64,000 nt of DNA from Pyxidicoccus xibeiensis (lineage in GTDB: Bacteria; Myxococcota; Myxococcia; Myxococcales; Myxococcaceae), in NCBI RefSeq assembly GCF_024198175.1, contig NZ_JAJVKV010000019.1, forward strand, positions 62,001 to 126,000, written 5' to 3'. A program made the translations under genes and the position numbers. Below the pieces are notes generated by a model, which did no database searches, had not been told where the DNA came from, and was given only the letters and a program-made list of their open reading frames with translations. This document shows, piece after piece, positions 36,764 to 44,570 of this stretch (within the stretch, counting starts at the first letter, position 1; the number at the start of each line of letters is the position of its first letter).

Positions 36764-36943
36764 ATGTCTCAGCGACCCAGTGTGACGAAAGAGGACGATG
36801 TCTGGGTTCTCCGGATCGAAAAGGAGAACGGGAAGATGCAGGAGTACCGCTGCGCCACGGAGAACCAGGCGAAGCAGCTGGCGATGATTCTCTCCAGGCC
36901 GGACACGGGCGGCCCGCCGCGCGCGCCGGCCGAGTCTCGCTGA
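36764..36943 (+). CDS. Small conserved-looking protein, 59 aa
   Basis: A compact protein with a central stretch DDVWVLRIEKENGKMQEYRC followed by an amphipathic helix (ATENQAKQLAMIL), which suggests a small beta-beta-alpha fold; the C terminus is Pro- and Arg-rich. GGGGAGGAA at 36748-36756 is an excellent ribosome binding site, so the gene is very probably real despite its size. I do not recognise the family. The ribosome binding site lies in a hairpin, so translation may be regulated. It stands alone between the helicase and a hydrolase. Confidence 0.7.
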   Translation: MSQRPSVTKEDDVWVLRIEKENGKMQEYRCATENQAKQLAMILSRPDTGGPPRAPAESR

Positions 36944-37026
36944 AGACCCCGCCACCTCCCCGCCGGCCACACCTGGCGGTTCTCACTCGGGCTCGAAACG
37001 GCTAAGGCACGGGACAGGAGACGCCC

Positions 37027-37887
37027 GTGCCCCACCCCATCGAGTCGCTCACCGTCGACGCCCAGGGCCTGCCCCTGCACGTGCGCCAGCGCAACCCCGC
37101 GGGCGCGCCGGCCGTCCTGTTCCTCCACGGCTGGCTGGACCACTCGCACAGCTTCGACGCTGTCCTGCCGCACCTGCCCGACGCGTGGCGCCTGGCGCTG
37201 CTGGACTTCCGGGGCATGGGGCGCAGCGGCCACGTGGGCCCCGGCGGCACCTACCACTTCAGCGACTACGTGCTGGACGTGGAGTGCGCGCTGGACGGGC
37301 TGGGCCTGGACGCGGTGCACCTGGTGGGGCACTCGCTGGGCGGCATCGTCTGCCTGGCCTACGCCGCCGCGCGCCCCAAGCGCGTGAAGAGCGTGTTCCT
37401 CATCGAAAGCCTGGGCCCTTCCGGAGGCACGCCGGGCGCGTCGCTGGACCGGCTGCGCGGCTTCCTGGACGACGTCCACCGGCCCCCCAACCGCAAGCGC
37501 TACGCCAGCGTGGAGGACGCCGCCGCGCGCCTGCGCGAGAACAACCCGTCCCTGCCGGAGCCGGCCGCGCTGCACCTGGCCCGCCATGGCACCGAGCCCT
37601 TCGAGGGCGGCGTGGCCTTCACGTTTGATCCACGACACCGCCGCCGCTTCGGCCAGGCCTATGACGAGGCGCAGTGGCGGGCGCTCCAGGCCGGCGTCAC
37701 CTGCCCCGTGCAGCTGCTGCGCGCCACCGACGGCCTCGCGCCGGACGAGGCCCTGCTGCGCGGCCGGCTGGAGGCCCTTCCCACGCTCGTCCCGCCGCCG
37801 CTCGTCATCCCCGGGGGCCACCACGTCCACCTGGAGCAGCCGGAAGCTGTCGCCCAGGCCGTCTCCGCCTTCATCCGCGGACCCTGA
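37027..37887 (+). CDS. Alpha/beta hydrolase
   Basis: A 286-aa alpha/beta-hydrolase-fold enzyme. The nucleophile elbow is VGHSLGG, the oxyanion HG motif FLHGWLDHS, and the catalytic His is likely in IPGGHHVHLEQP. LLDFRGMGRS is the usual strand-4 motif. No signal peptide. Substrate specificity cannot be judged (esterase, epoxide hydrolase or haloperoxidase-like). GTG start with GGAG shortly upstream (37017-37020). Confidence 0.9.
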   Translation: MPHPIESLTVDAQGLPLHVRQRNPAGAPAVLFLHGWLDHSHSFDAVLPHLPDAWRLALLDFRGMGRSGHVGPGGTYHFSDYVLDVECALDGLGLDAVHLVGHSLGGIVCLAYAAARPKRVKSVFLIESLGPSGGTPGASLDRLRGFLDDVHRPPNRKRYASVEDAAARLRENNPSLPEPAALHLARHGTEPFEGGVAFTFDPRHRRRFGQAYDEAQWRALQAGVTCPVQLLRATDGLAPDEALLRGRLEALPTLVPPPLVIPGGHHVHLEQPEAVAQAVSAFIRGP

Positions 37888-38014
37888 ACACCCTCCAAAA
37901 AGGTCGGGAAAACTCTTTCACCCTCCAGGGCAAGAGAGTTCCTTCCTCCCGTCACGCCCGGCGCGCGCTCCCCCAACCCCCTGATTTCACGAGCCCCTCC
38001 AGGCCCGGACGGGT

Positions 38015-38030
38015 TGGTACGCGAATTGAT
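38015..38030 (+). promoter_or_regulatory. Possible sigma-54-like element
   Basis: TGGTACGCGAATTGAT resembles TGGCACG-N4-TTGCW with correct spacing, but the invariant -12 C is A. It lies 72 bp before the next start codon. No enhancer-binding protein gene is adjacent. Weak support. Confidence 0.25.
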
Positions 38031-38101
38031 TACGGAGGGCGCGGTGGATCACGCACCAGACCCTGTTGGGTGCGTGTGGGGAGAAGGGTGGGGAGCGGAA
38101 G

Positions 38102-41100
38102 ATGAGGATGGGGCTGAAGGGGCGTGTGTTCGCGCTGGCGTTGCTCGCCACCACCGGGGTGGCATGCCACGAGGGGGATGAGACCCGCGCGGTGCAGGCA
38201 ACGGCCGTGCTGGACGTTGACGTGCTCGACTTCGGCGAGGTGCCGGTGGGCGAGTGGCGGGAGAAGCAGGTGCGCATCCGGAACGTCGGGTACGTGCCCT
38301 TCTTCGCGCTCGACGCACTGGGACTCGCTGGCAACCCCTCCTATCAGGTGGAGCTCGGGGAGGGCGGTGGACGGGTGATGCCGGGTGAGTCCCACCTGGT
38401 GCACGTGCGGTTCCACCCGCTGAGGGAAGGGCTGACCGAGGAGACGGTCAGCGTGACGACGGACGCCAACCAGGGCGCGCAGGCCCAGGTGCGGGCGATG
38501 GGCCTTGGGACGCCCACGCCAATCGGCGTGTACCCGCCGCTCTTGGACTACGAGACGCTCGAGGTGGACAGCGAGCGCACGCTGGAAGTGACGGTGACCA
38601 ACCCGGTGGACCTGCCGCTGACGCTGGCGGTGAGGGGCGACAGCCCGGACCCGTTCACTCCGGACACCATCACCATTCCGCCGAACGCGTCGGCGAAGGT
38701 GAGCACGAAGTACCTGCCCCGGGGCCTGGGGGCCATGGGCGCGCGCCTGGAGGTCCGCTCGTGCGAGGACTGCACGCCCTCGGTGGTGGACCTGAAGGGC
38801 AACTCGGTGGCCAACGCCTTCGCGTTCGACCCGGCGCCGGTGCCGTTCGACCAGATTCCGGTGCACGAGCGCACGGAGTCGTACACCCGCGCGCGCAACA
38901 TCACCTGGCGCCCGGTGAGCATCTCCAAGCTCGTCACCAGTGACAGGGCCTTCGTGCCGCTCTCCAAGCCGGAGGGCACCACGGTGCAGCCGGGCGAGAC
39001 GGTGGAGATGAAGATGGAGTTCGCCGCCCGCTTCTCGGGCCCGAACGTGGGCGACCTCACCGTGCACTACACGTCCGACAAGGCGCGGCAGTCGCAGGTG
39101 ATTCTGGACGCGCGCGGCGGCCGGCCCACGCTGGCGGTGACGCCCGTAGCGCTGGACTTCGGCGAGCTGCCGGTGGGCGGCAAGGTGGAGAAGGTCATCC
39201 GCATCACCAACGCGGGCAGCAACGGCAACCTGACCTTCACCGGCGTGCGCGCGGACGGCGCCAGCGCCCAGTTCAGCGTGGACGTGCCCACCCGCGGCAC
39301 CCAGCGCTACGCGTGGAGCGGCGGCACCTGGCCCACGCTGGACTCGCCCGGGCTGACCATTGCCCCCGGCAACGACGCGCTGGAGCTGAAGGTCTACTTC
39401 GAGCCCAAGTCGGAGGGCGTCTGGACGGCGACGCTGAACGTGCGCTCGGACGACATGTTCAGCCCGGAGCGGCAGATTGTCCTCACCGGCCGGGCGCGCG
39501 CCAGCGGCCCCTGCGTGTACGAGCTGCTGCCGCAGCCGGCGATGGACTTCGGCAACGTGGTGCCGGGGCGCGGCGCGGTGCTGGGCTTCTACTTCCGCAA
39601 CCCGGGCCGCGCCGAGTGCGCGGTGAAGGACATCCACATCTCCAATGACGGCGGGGGCGCCTTCTTCATGCCGGGCGGCCGGCTGACGGGCGGCGTGGTC
39701 GTCTACGACACGGCCTTCAGCGCCATGGTGGCCTTCCGGCCTCCGGCGGAGGGCACCTTCACGGGCGAGCTGCGGATGACGGTGAACAACCCGGCCTACC
39801 CCACGGTGACGCTGCCCCTGAAGGGCGTGTCGCGGGCGAGCTGCCTGGTGGCCACGCCGGCCTTCGTGGACTTCGGGCCCATCCGCTACGACTGCGCCGC
39901 GGCGCCGCGCACGACGTACGTGGCCAACCGGTGCAGCGAGCCGATTACCGTGTCCGACGTGTCGCTGGGCAACGGCACCAGCCGCCAGTTCTCCGTGCAG
40001 AACCCCGTCGCGCTGCCCCGCGTCCTGGGGCCGGGCGAGGGCTTCGAGCTGGAGGTGAACTACGCGCGCAACGTGCTGGGGCAGCACTTCACCCCGCTGT
40101 ACGTGCGTGCCGACAGCGAGCCCGAGCCGTTCCTCATCGCCCTGCAGGGTGAGACGAACCACGAGGGCATCCAGGTGGACCGCTACACGCAGGGCACCGA
40201 CAGCCAGCTGGACGTGCTCTTCGTGGTGTCCAACACGACGACGATGTCGCCGTACCAGGAGCGGCTGAGGGCGGCCATTCCCTCCTGGCTGCAGCACGCG
40301 AAGGACCGGGGCGTGGACGTGCGCGTCGGTGTCACCAGCACGGGTCTGGTGGCGCGCGGGGCGCAGTGCGGCGGCGGGGCCAACGGCGGCGAGGCCGGGC
40401 GCCTGTTCCCGGTGGACGGCAGCAACCCGCGCGTGGTGTCCGGCAACAGCGCCACCGCGGCGGTCGACATCCAGGACAACCTGGGAGTGGGCATGTGCCA
40501 CAACCTGGTGCAGGGCCTGGAGACGATGCGCCAGGCGCTGTCCGCGCCGCTGTCCGAGCAGGCGGACGACCCGCGCACCGCGCAGACGAACGACGGCAAC
40601 GCGGGCTTCACCCGCGCGGCGGCCCGGATGGCGGTGGTGGTGCTGGCGGACGAGGACGACAACTCCGGCTTCAGCCCGGACAGCTACATCCAGTTCCTCC
40701 AGACGCTGAAGGGCACGGGCATGTCCCACCGCAGCCAGCTCTACGCGCTGGTGCCCACGGACAACCGCTGCTCCACCGCGGGCGACGAGGCGGACCGCTT
40801 CGTCTCCGTGGCGACGGGCACGGGCGGCAAGGTGGCCTCCATCTGCGACTCGGACTACCGCCCGCTGCTGGAGTCGGTCATCCAGCGCGCCGGTGACTTG
40901 CAGGCGGACTTCCCGCTCACCGCGGCGCCCACCGGCACCACGGAGATGACGGTGCGCGTGCAGGGGCAGGCGGTGCCGGCGACCCGGTGGACGTATGACG
41001 CGGGCAGCAACTCCGTGGTCTTCAACACGGACGCGGTGCCCACGCCCGGCCAGGCCGTGGAGGTGCGCTACCGCAGCGTGTGCCGCGTGCCGCCGACCGC

Positions 41101-41107
41101 GCCGTAG
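38102..41107 (+). CDS. ASH-repeat lipoprotein with degenerate VWA-like domain
   Basis: A 1001-aa lipoprotein (signal with lipobox GVAC). Several Ig-like ASH/choice-of-anchor-D repeats follow; each begins with a phrase such as LDFGEVPVGEWRE, LDFGELPVGGKVE, MDFGNVVPGRG or VDFGPIRYDC. From about residue 700 a VWA-like domain starts with DVLFVVSNTTTM and has VVVLADEDDNSGFSP later; the first MIDAS residue expected in DVLFVVDNSGSM is Ser here, so metal binding is doubtful. It should be a long, surface-exposed or periplasmic protein. GGAG in GGGGAGCGGAAG supports the start; MGLKG at 38108 is an alternative. Confidence 0.87.
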   Translation: MRMGLKGRVFALALLATTGVACHEGDETRAVQATAVLDVDVLDFGEVPVGEWREKQVRIRNVGYVPFFALDALGLAGNPSYQVELGEGGGRVMPGESHLVHVRFHPLREGLTEETVSVTTDANQGAQAQVRAMGLGTPTPIGVYPPLLDYETLEVDSERTLEVTVTNPVDLPLTLAVRGDSPDPFTPDTITIPPNASAKVSTKYLPRGLGAMGARLEVRSCEDCTPSVVDLKGNSVANAFAFDPAPVPFDQIPVHERTESYTRARNITWRPVSISKLVTSDRAFVPLSKPEGTTVQPGETVEMKMEFAARFSGPNVGDLTVHYTSDKARQSQVILDARGGRPTLAVTPVALDFGELPVGGKVEKVIRITNAGSNGNLTFTGVRADGASAQFSVDVPTRGTQRYAWSGGTWPTLDSPGLTIAPGNDALELKVYFEPKSEGVWTATLNVRSDDMFSPERQIVLTGRARASGPCVYELLPQPAMDFGNVVPGRGAVLGFYFRNPGRAECAVKDIHISNDGGGAFFMPGGRLTGGVVVYDTAFSAMVAFRPPAEGTFTGELRMTVNNPAYPTVTLPLKGVSRASCLVATPAFVDFGPIRYDCAAAPRTTYVANRCSEPITVSDVSLGNGTSRQFSVQNPVALPRVLGPGEGFELEVNYARNVLGQHFTPLYVRADSEPEPFLIALQGETNHEGIQVDRYTQGTDSQLDVLFVVSNTTTMSPYQERLRAAIPSWLQHAKDRGVDVRVGVTSTGLVARGAQCGGGANGGEAGRLFPVDGSNPRVVSGNSATAAVDIQDNLGVGMCHNLVQGLETMRQALSAPLSEQADDPRTAQTNDGNAGFTRAAARMAVVVLADEDDNSGFSPDSYIQFLQTLKGTGMSHRSQLYALVPTDNRCSTAGDEADRFVSVATGTGGKVASICDSDYRPLLESVIQRAGDLQADFPLTAAPTGTTEMTVRVQGQAVPATRWTYDAGSNSVVFNTDAVPTPGQAVEVRYRSVCRVPPTAP

Positions 41108-41144
41108 AGGATTCACGGACCCGGGGGTTGACAGGGGAGTCCGG

Positions 41145-41168
41145 GCGGCGCGGGAAATGACGCGCCGC
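41145..41168 (+). terminator. Hairpin after ASH/VWA-like gene
   Basis: GCGGCGCG and CGCGCCGC form a perfect 8-bp stem around an A-rich 8-nt loop, 37 nt after the stop codon and before the kinase gene. No T tract. Confidence 0.5.
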
Positions 41169-41200
41169 GGGCTTCCTCCCCCGGGCCCGGCGCGGCTATC

Positions 41201-42637
41201 GTGGCGGCCGTCGTGGAAACGTTCGGCCGCTATGAGCTCCTCCGGAGAATCGCCGTTGGCGGCATGGGGGCCGTCTACCTCGCCCGTCAGAAGGGCCCGG
41301 TGGGCTTCCAGAAGCTGCTGGTGCTCAAGCGGCTCCTGCCGCACCTGTCCGAGGACAGCGAGTTCATCGAGATGTTCCTCGACGAGGGGCGCATCGCCGC
41401 GCACCTCAACCACCCCAACATCGCGCAGATCTACGACCTGGGCGACGTGGACGGGCAGTACTTCATCGCCATGGAGTACGTGCACGGCGAGGCGGTGGGG
41501 CCGCTGGGCCAGCGGGCGCAGCAGCGCAAGGTGACCATCCCCCTGGGGCTCAAGTGCCGCATCATCGCGGACGCGGCTGCGGGGCTGGACGCGGCGCACA
41601 ACGCGCGCAGCCCTTCCGGACGCAAGCTGGCGCTGATCCACCGCGACGTGTCGCCGCAGAACGTGCTGGTGGGCTTCAACGGCGGTGTGAAGCTCATCGA
41701 CTTCGGGGTGGCGAAGGCGTCCGGGAAGCTGTCCCAGACGATGGTGGGTACCATCAAGGGCAAGCACGCGTACATGTCCCCGGAGCAGGCGCGGGGCGAG
41801 CCGCTGGACCACCGCTCGGACGTGTTCGGCCTGGGGACGGTGTTCTACGAGCTGCTGACGCAGACGCGCCTGTTCAAGCGCGACACGGAGTTCGCCACGC
41901 TCAAGGCGGTGGTGGGGGCGAAGATTCCTCCGCCGTCGGAGGTGGTGCCGGACATTCCGAAGGCGCTGGACGCGATTGTGTTCAAGGCGCTGGCGCGCAA
42001 GCGCGACGAGCGCTTCTCCTCCGCCGGAGAGGTCCAGCTGGCGCTGGAGGAGTTCCTCATGCAGCAGAAGCTGCACTCCACGCCCGCGCACCTGGCCGCG
42101 TTCATGCGTGACTTGTACGCGGAGGAACTGGAGGAGGAGCGCTTCGCCGCCGAGCCCACCGTCATCCACTACGACCCGCGGCTGGCGGCGAAGCTGGCAG
42201 CGGCGGCGCCCCCTGCGGAGTCGAAGCCGGCACGGCCGAGCGGTGGCTCCTCGGCGGCGGCGGCGCCCGTGAAGGGTGGCGGGTCGACTCCGTCGGCGGC
42301 GCCTGTGAAGGGCGGTGGCTCGTCGGCCTCGGCAGCGCCTGTGAAGGGCGGTAGCTCTTCGGCCTCGGCTTCGCCCGTGAAGGGCGGCTCGTCGGCCTCG
42401 GCTTCGCCCGTGGGTGCTGCTCACGGCAAGGGCGGTGGCTCGTCGGCCTCGGCGGCTCCAGTGTCTTCCGCGCAGGGCAAGGGCCAGGGTGCCGGCCCCG
42501 GCAAGGCTCCGACGCTGGCGGCTCCCGCCGCGAAGCCCGCTTCAGCGAAGCCCGCGAGGACGGCGCCCGCGGATGCCCCTGCCCCGAGGCGCGCACCTCC
42601 CCGGAGCAGTGGCGGCCACGGGGATGACGAGCGGTAG
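41201..42637 (+). CDS. Ser/Thr protein kinase with low-complexity tail
   Basis: A 478-aa Hanks-type kinase, common in myxobacteria. The Gly loop is IAVGGMGAVYLA, Lys43 the ATP lysine, Asp149 in HRDVSPQNVLV the catalytic base and Asp167 in DFGVAKA the metal ligand; MSPEQARGE is the activation-segment end. The kinase domain ends near residue 290. The last 150 residues are an Ala/Ser/Gly/Pro/Lys tail with repeated APVKGG units. No membrane segment or sensor domain is present, so it is cytoplasmic. GTG start; a second GTG at 41213 is possible. Confidence 0.93.
   Translation: MAAVVETFGRYELLRRIAVGGMGAVYLARQKGPVGFQKLLVLKRLLPHLSEDSEFIEMFLDEGRIAAHLNHPNIAQIYDLGDVDGQYFIAMEYVHGEAVGPLGQRAQQRKVTIPLGLKCRIIADAAAGLDAAHNARSPSGRKLALIHRDVSPQNVLVGFNGGVKLIDFGVAKASGKLSQTMVGTIKGKHAYMSPEQARGEPLDHRSDVFGLGTVFYELLTQTRLFKRDTEFATLKAVVGAKIPPPSEVVPDIPKALDAIVFKALARKRDERFSSAGEVQLALEEFLMQQKLHSTPAHLAAFMRDLYAEELEEERFAAEPTVIHYDPRLAAKLAAAAPPAESKPARPSGGSSAAAAPVKGGGSTPSAAPVKGGGSSASAAPVKGGSSSASASPVKGGSSASASPVGAAHGKGGGSSASAAPVSSAQGKGQGAGPGKAPTLAAPAAKPASAKPARTAPADAPAPRRAPPRSSGGHGDDER
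42241..42475 (+). repeat. Degenerate tandem repeat coding the kinase tail
   Basis: Units reading roughly CCTGTGAAGGGCGGTGGCTC are repeated about six times with variable length, encoding PVKGGGSSASA-like peptides. Such arrays change copy number easily by slippage. The repeat is in frame throughout. Confidence 0.75.
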
Positions 42638-42806
42638 CGCCAGCCGTCCCGCGTCTCTCGCGCAAACCGTCTATCGATAGGGTGACTCCACATGAGGGGG
42701 GAACCTCCCCGTGTGTGCTTACTGAGCAATGCCCTCAAGCAGGAGAAGGCCCTGACAGAGGAGGTCGAGCGCTTCCGCAAGGAAGAGACCTCGGAGGACC
42801 ACGCTC

Positions 42807-43235
42807 TTGCCTCCTTGCTGGCCTCGGGCGCGGTGGTGCAGACGCCCTTCACAATCCACCAAGTTCGCGTTCCTGGGTTGCGCTGTCCTCTGCGTGGCGT
42901 CCTCTGGTTGCGCAGGCACTGCGACAAGCGGCGTGGCTCTACGCCCGGATGGGACACCTGGGCCGCAGGAGTGTTCCGAAAAGGCAAGGGAGGCGATGAA
43001 CTACCTGCGTATGTTCGTCGGCGAAGCTGCTTTGGTTCAAATCGACGCGAATCAATCGAGCAGCCCCATCCGGTACTACGAGGCCCAGCAGGTGAAGGGC
43101 GGCAACAAGATGCCCCTGTGTGCGGTCGCCCGCCTGGGACTGGGGCAACTGCGGAAGCGGCCCGAGTCCAAGCCCGGGACCGCCGTCCTCGACTCCTACC
43201 GCGCAGGGGTCTTCATCGTGGACGAGTTCCGCTAG
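42807..43235 (+). CDS. Small lipoprotein, 5' end doubtful
   Basis: About 142 aa. Hydrophobic TKFAFLGCAVLCVASSGC is a good lipoprotein signal with lipobox SSGC, followed by a soluble domain ending AVLDSYRAGVFIVDEFR, which I do not recognise. No ATG or GTG lies close before the signal; the TTG at 42807 has GGAGG 9 nt upstream and is used here. From 42692 another frame is open through ERFRKEETSEDHALASLLASG and also looks coding, so the gene may be a fusion, a frameshifted gene, or two overlapping genes. Confidence 0.5.
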   Translation: MPPCWPRARWCRRPSQSTKFAFLGCAVLCVASSGCAGTATSGVALRPDGTPGPQECSEKAREAMNYLRMFVGEAALVQIDANQSSSPIRYYEAQQVKGGNKMPLCAVARLGLGQLRKRPESKPGTAVLDSYRAGVFIVDEFR

Positions 43236-43349
43236 CGAGACGGCCCACGTCGGCCACGCAACGAGCGCAGCCTCGGTCCCGGGACACACCCAGCCGTCCG
43301 CTGATTGCCGGGCGAGACAACGAGAACGCTCGGCAGTCTCGCCACTGCG

Positions 43350-44291
43350 CTATGCGCCCGCGATGCGTCGGATGAAGCCGCCAATTCCCTGCTTCTCGGT
43401 GCGCGGCCCGCCCCGCTCCTGCCTTGCAGGCGGGGGAGGCATGGGGCTGCCCGCGGAGGGCCCCTGGCCCTTCACGTCCGCAGAGGCGGCGGTCCCATCA
43501 TCCGCCTGAGCCACCGAGAGGGCTGGAACCCTCGCGTTGCCGTCATTCGCCGCGCCCTGCACCTGCGCCGAAGAGGCTGGGGACGGGATGTTTTCGTTCT
43601 GCGCCGAGCCGTGGACCTGCGACCCAGGAATCGCCAGGTCAGACTCGTCCACCAGGACCAGTCCCAGCCGCCTCATGTCCTTCTCCGGAATGTCTCGCAG
43701 GGTGATGAGCAGTTCCCCCAGGTGATTGCGTGCATCCACACGAATGCTGAGCCTGTCGGCGAAGTGCCGCTGCAGGTTGTCGCGGTAGCGCTGCACGCGG
43801 GCCACGTCCTGTTCCGGAAGAGGGACCGGGGGTGACCGCTTGTGCTTCATGGCATTCTGCAGCTCCTCCACGGAGCAGTCTGCGAAGGGCTTGGACAGCA
43901 ACGTCCCGTCCTTCTGGGGCACGGCGATGGGCAGGGCCCCCGGCTCATCCTGCGCCACGGTCAGGCCCGCCAGCTTCGCATATGCCAACAACGTATAGAG
44001 ATTGCGCATCCCGTACTTCAACGCGAGCTCCTCGGTGAAGACCCGCGCCACGGCGCCGTTCAGCGACAGCACTGCCTGGCTGACCACATTGACCCGCTGT
44101 CTGAAGAAATCCCTGGCGTCCTTGAAGCCCCCCTCCTGTGCCAGTTCGCTGTCCACGACATAGTTGTAGAGCCGGCCAATCTGGTACGCGTTGCGATGCC
44201 CCTGCTCCGCCAGTTTCAGGATGCGCTTGTGGACCTGCTCCAGGGAGAGGTTGAGCGCGGGAGCAGGGATGCTGCTGTTGTTGGTTTCCAT
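43350..44291 (-). CDS. Unrecognised 313-aa protein
   Basis: I do not recognise this protein. The first 200 residues are helical and basic/acidic mixed (LSLEQVHKRILKLAEQGHRN, DARDFFRQRVNVVSQAVLS, MRNLYTLLAYAKLAG), suggestive of a DNA- or protein-binding domain; the last third is low-complexity Ala/Ser/Pro/Gly. No signal or membrane segment. It stands alone, and unusual palindromes lie in the 280 bp upstream of its start. Its codon use looks less GC-rich than its neighbours in the first half, so recent acquisition is possible. Confidence 0.75.
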   Translation of the reverse strand: METNNSSIPAPALNLSLEQVHKRILKLAEQGHRNAYQIGRLYNYVVDSELAQEGGFKDARDFFRQRVNVVSQAVLSLNGAVARVFTEELALKYGMRNLYTLLAYAKLAGLTVAQDEPGALPIAVPQKDGTLLSKPFADCSVEELQNAMKHKRSPPVPLPEQDVARVQRYRDNLQRHFADRLSIRVDARNHLGELLITLRDIPEKDMRRLGLVLVDESDLAIPGSQVHGSAQNENIPSPASSAQVQGAANDGNARVPALSVAQADDGTAASADVKGQGPSAGSPMPPPPARQERGGPRTEKQGIGGFIRRIAGA

Positions 44292-44424
44292 GGTTGCCTA
44301 CTCAAGTGCGCCGCGTGATTGCGACGCAGCCTGGAAGAGCATGTGCCGAGCCAGCGCTGGACGCGTGTCGTTACGCCTGTTTACAACCGACGTTGGCGGT
44401 GACTCGTCCAGCGGTTGGTCTCAT

Positions 44425-44442
44425 CGTCTCATTCATGAGACG
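44425..44442. promoter_or_regulatory. Perfect 7-bp dyad with 4-nt loop
   Basis: CGTCTCA-TTCA-TGAGACG, about 135 bp upstream of the unrecognised gene that starts at 44291 on the minus strand. Either an operator or a hairpin in a leader RNA. Confidence 0.4.
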
Positions 44443-44489
44443 GCCAGCCGCCGTTCTCCCCTCCGCAACGGGAGCGCGACTCAAGCGTC

Positions 44490-44513
44490 CTGCTTCTGCA
44501 CGTGCAGAAGCAG
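44490..44513. repeat. Perfect 24-bp palindrome
   Basis: Two copies of CTGCTTCTGCAC in inverted orientation with no spacer. A third copy of the 11-bp core CTGCTTCTGCA occurs at 44539-44549 in direct orientation. They lie between the unrecognised gene and the end of the M50 peptidase gene; a protein dimer-binding site is the simplest explanation. The full palindrome is not seen elsewhere in the window. Confidence 0.6.
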
Positions 44514-44538
44514 CGGCCTTCCCGTGGCTTGAGGGGCC

Positions 44539-44549
44539 CTGCTTCTGCA
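44539..44549 (+). repeat. Third half-site of the CTGCTTCTGCA palindrome
   Basis: An 11-bp exact copy of the half-site of the 24-bp palindrome centred at 44501/44502, 49 bp from its left arm start. It lies 22 bp before the M50 peptidase stop codon (which reads on the other strand). Confidence 0.5.
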
Positions 44550-44570
44550 TGAGTGGGAGTGTCGGCCGGG

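Noticed and set aside
41128..41156. TTGACA before the kinase gene
   Set aside because: No -10-like hexamer at a proper distance, and it overlaps the terminator-like hairpin of the gene before.
38030..42424. A very long open frame on the minus strand opposite the ASH/VWA-like lipoprotein and kinase genes
   Set aside because: It is His/Arg/Ala-rich and without domains; such frames arise opposite GC-rich genes with strong third-position bias. The plus-strand genes have clear motifs and ribosome binding sites.
42671..42680. CTATCGATAG palindrome after the kinase gene
   Set aside because: Only 10 bp and isolated; expected by chance at this window size.
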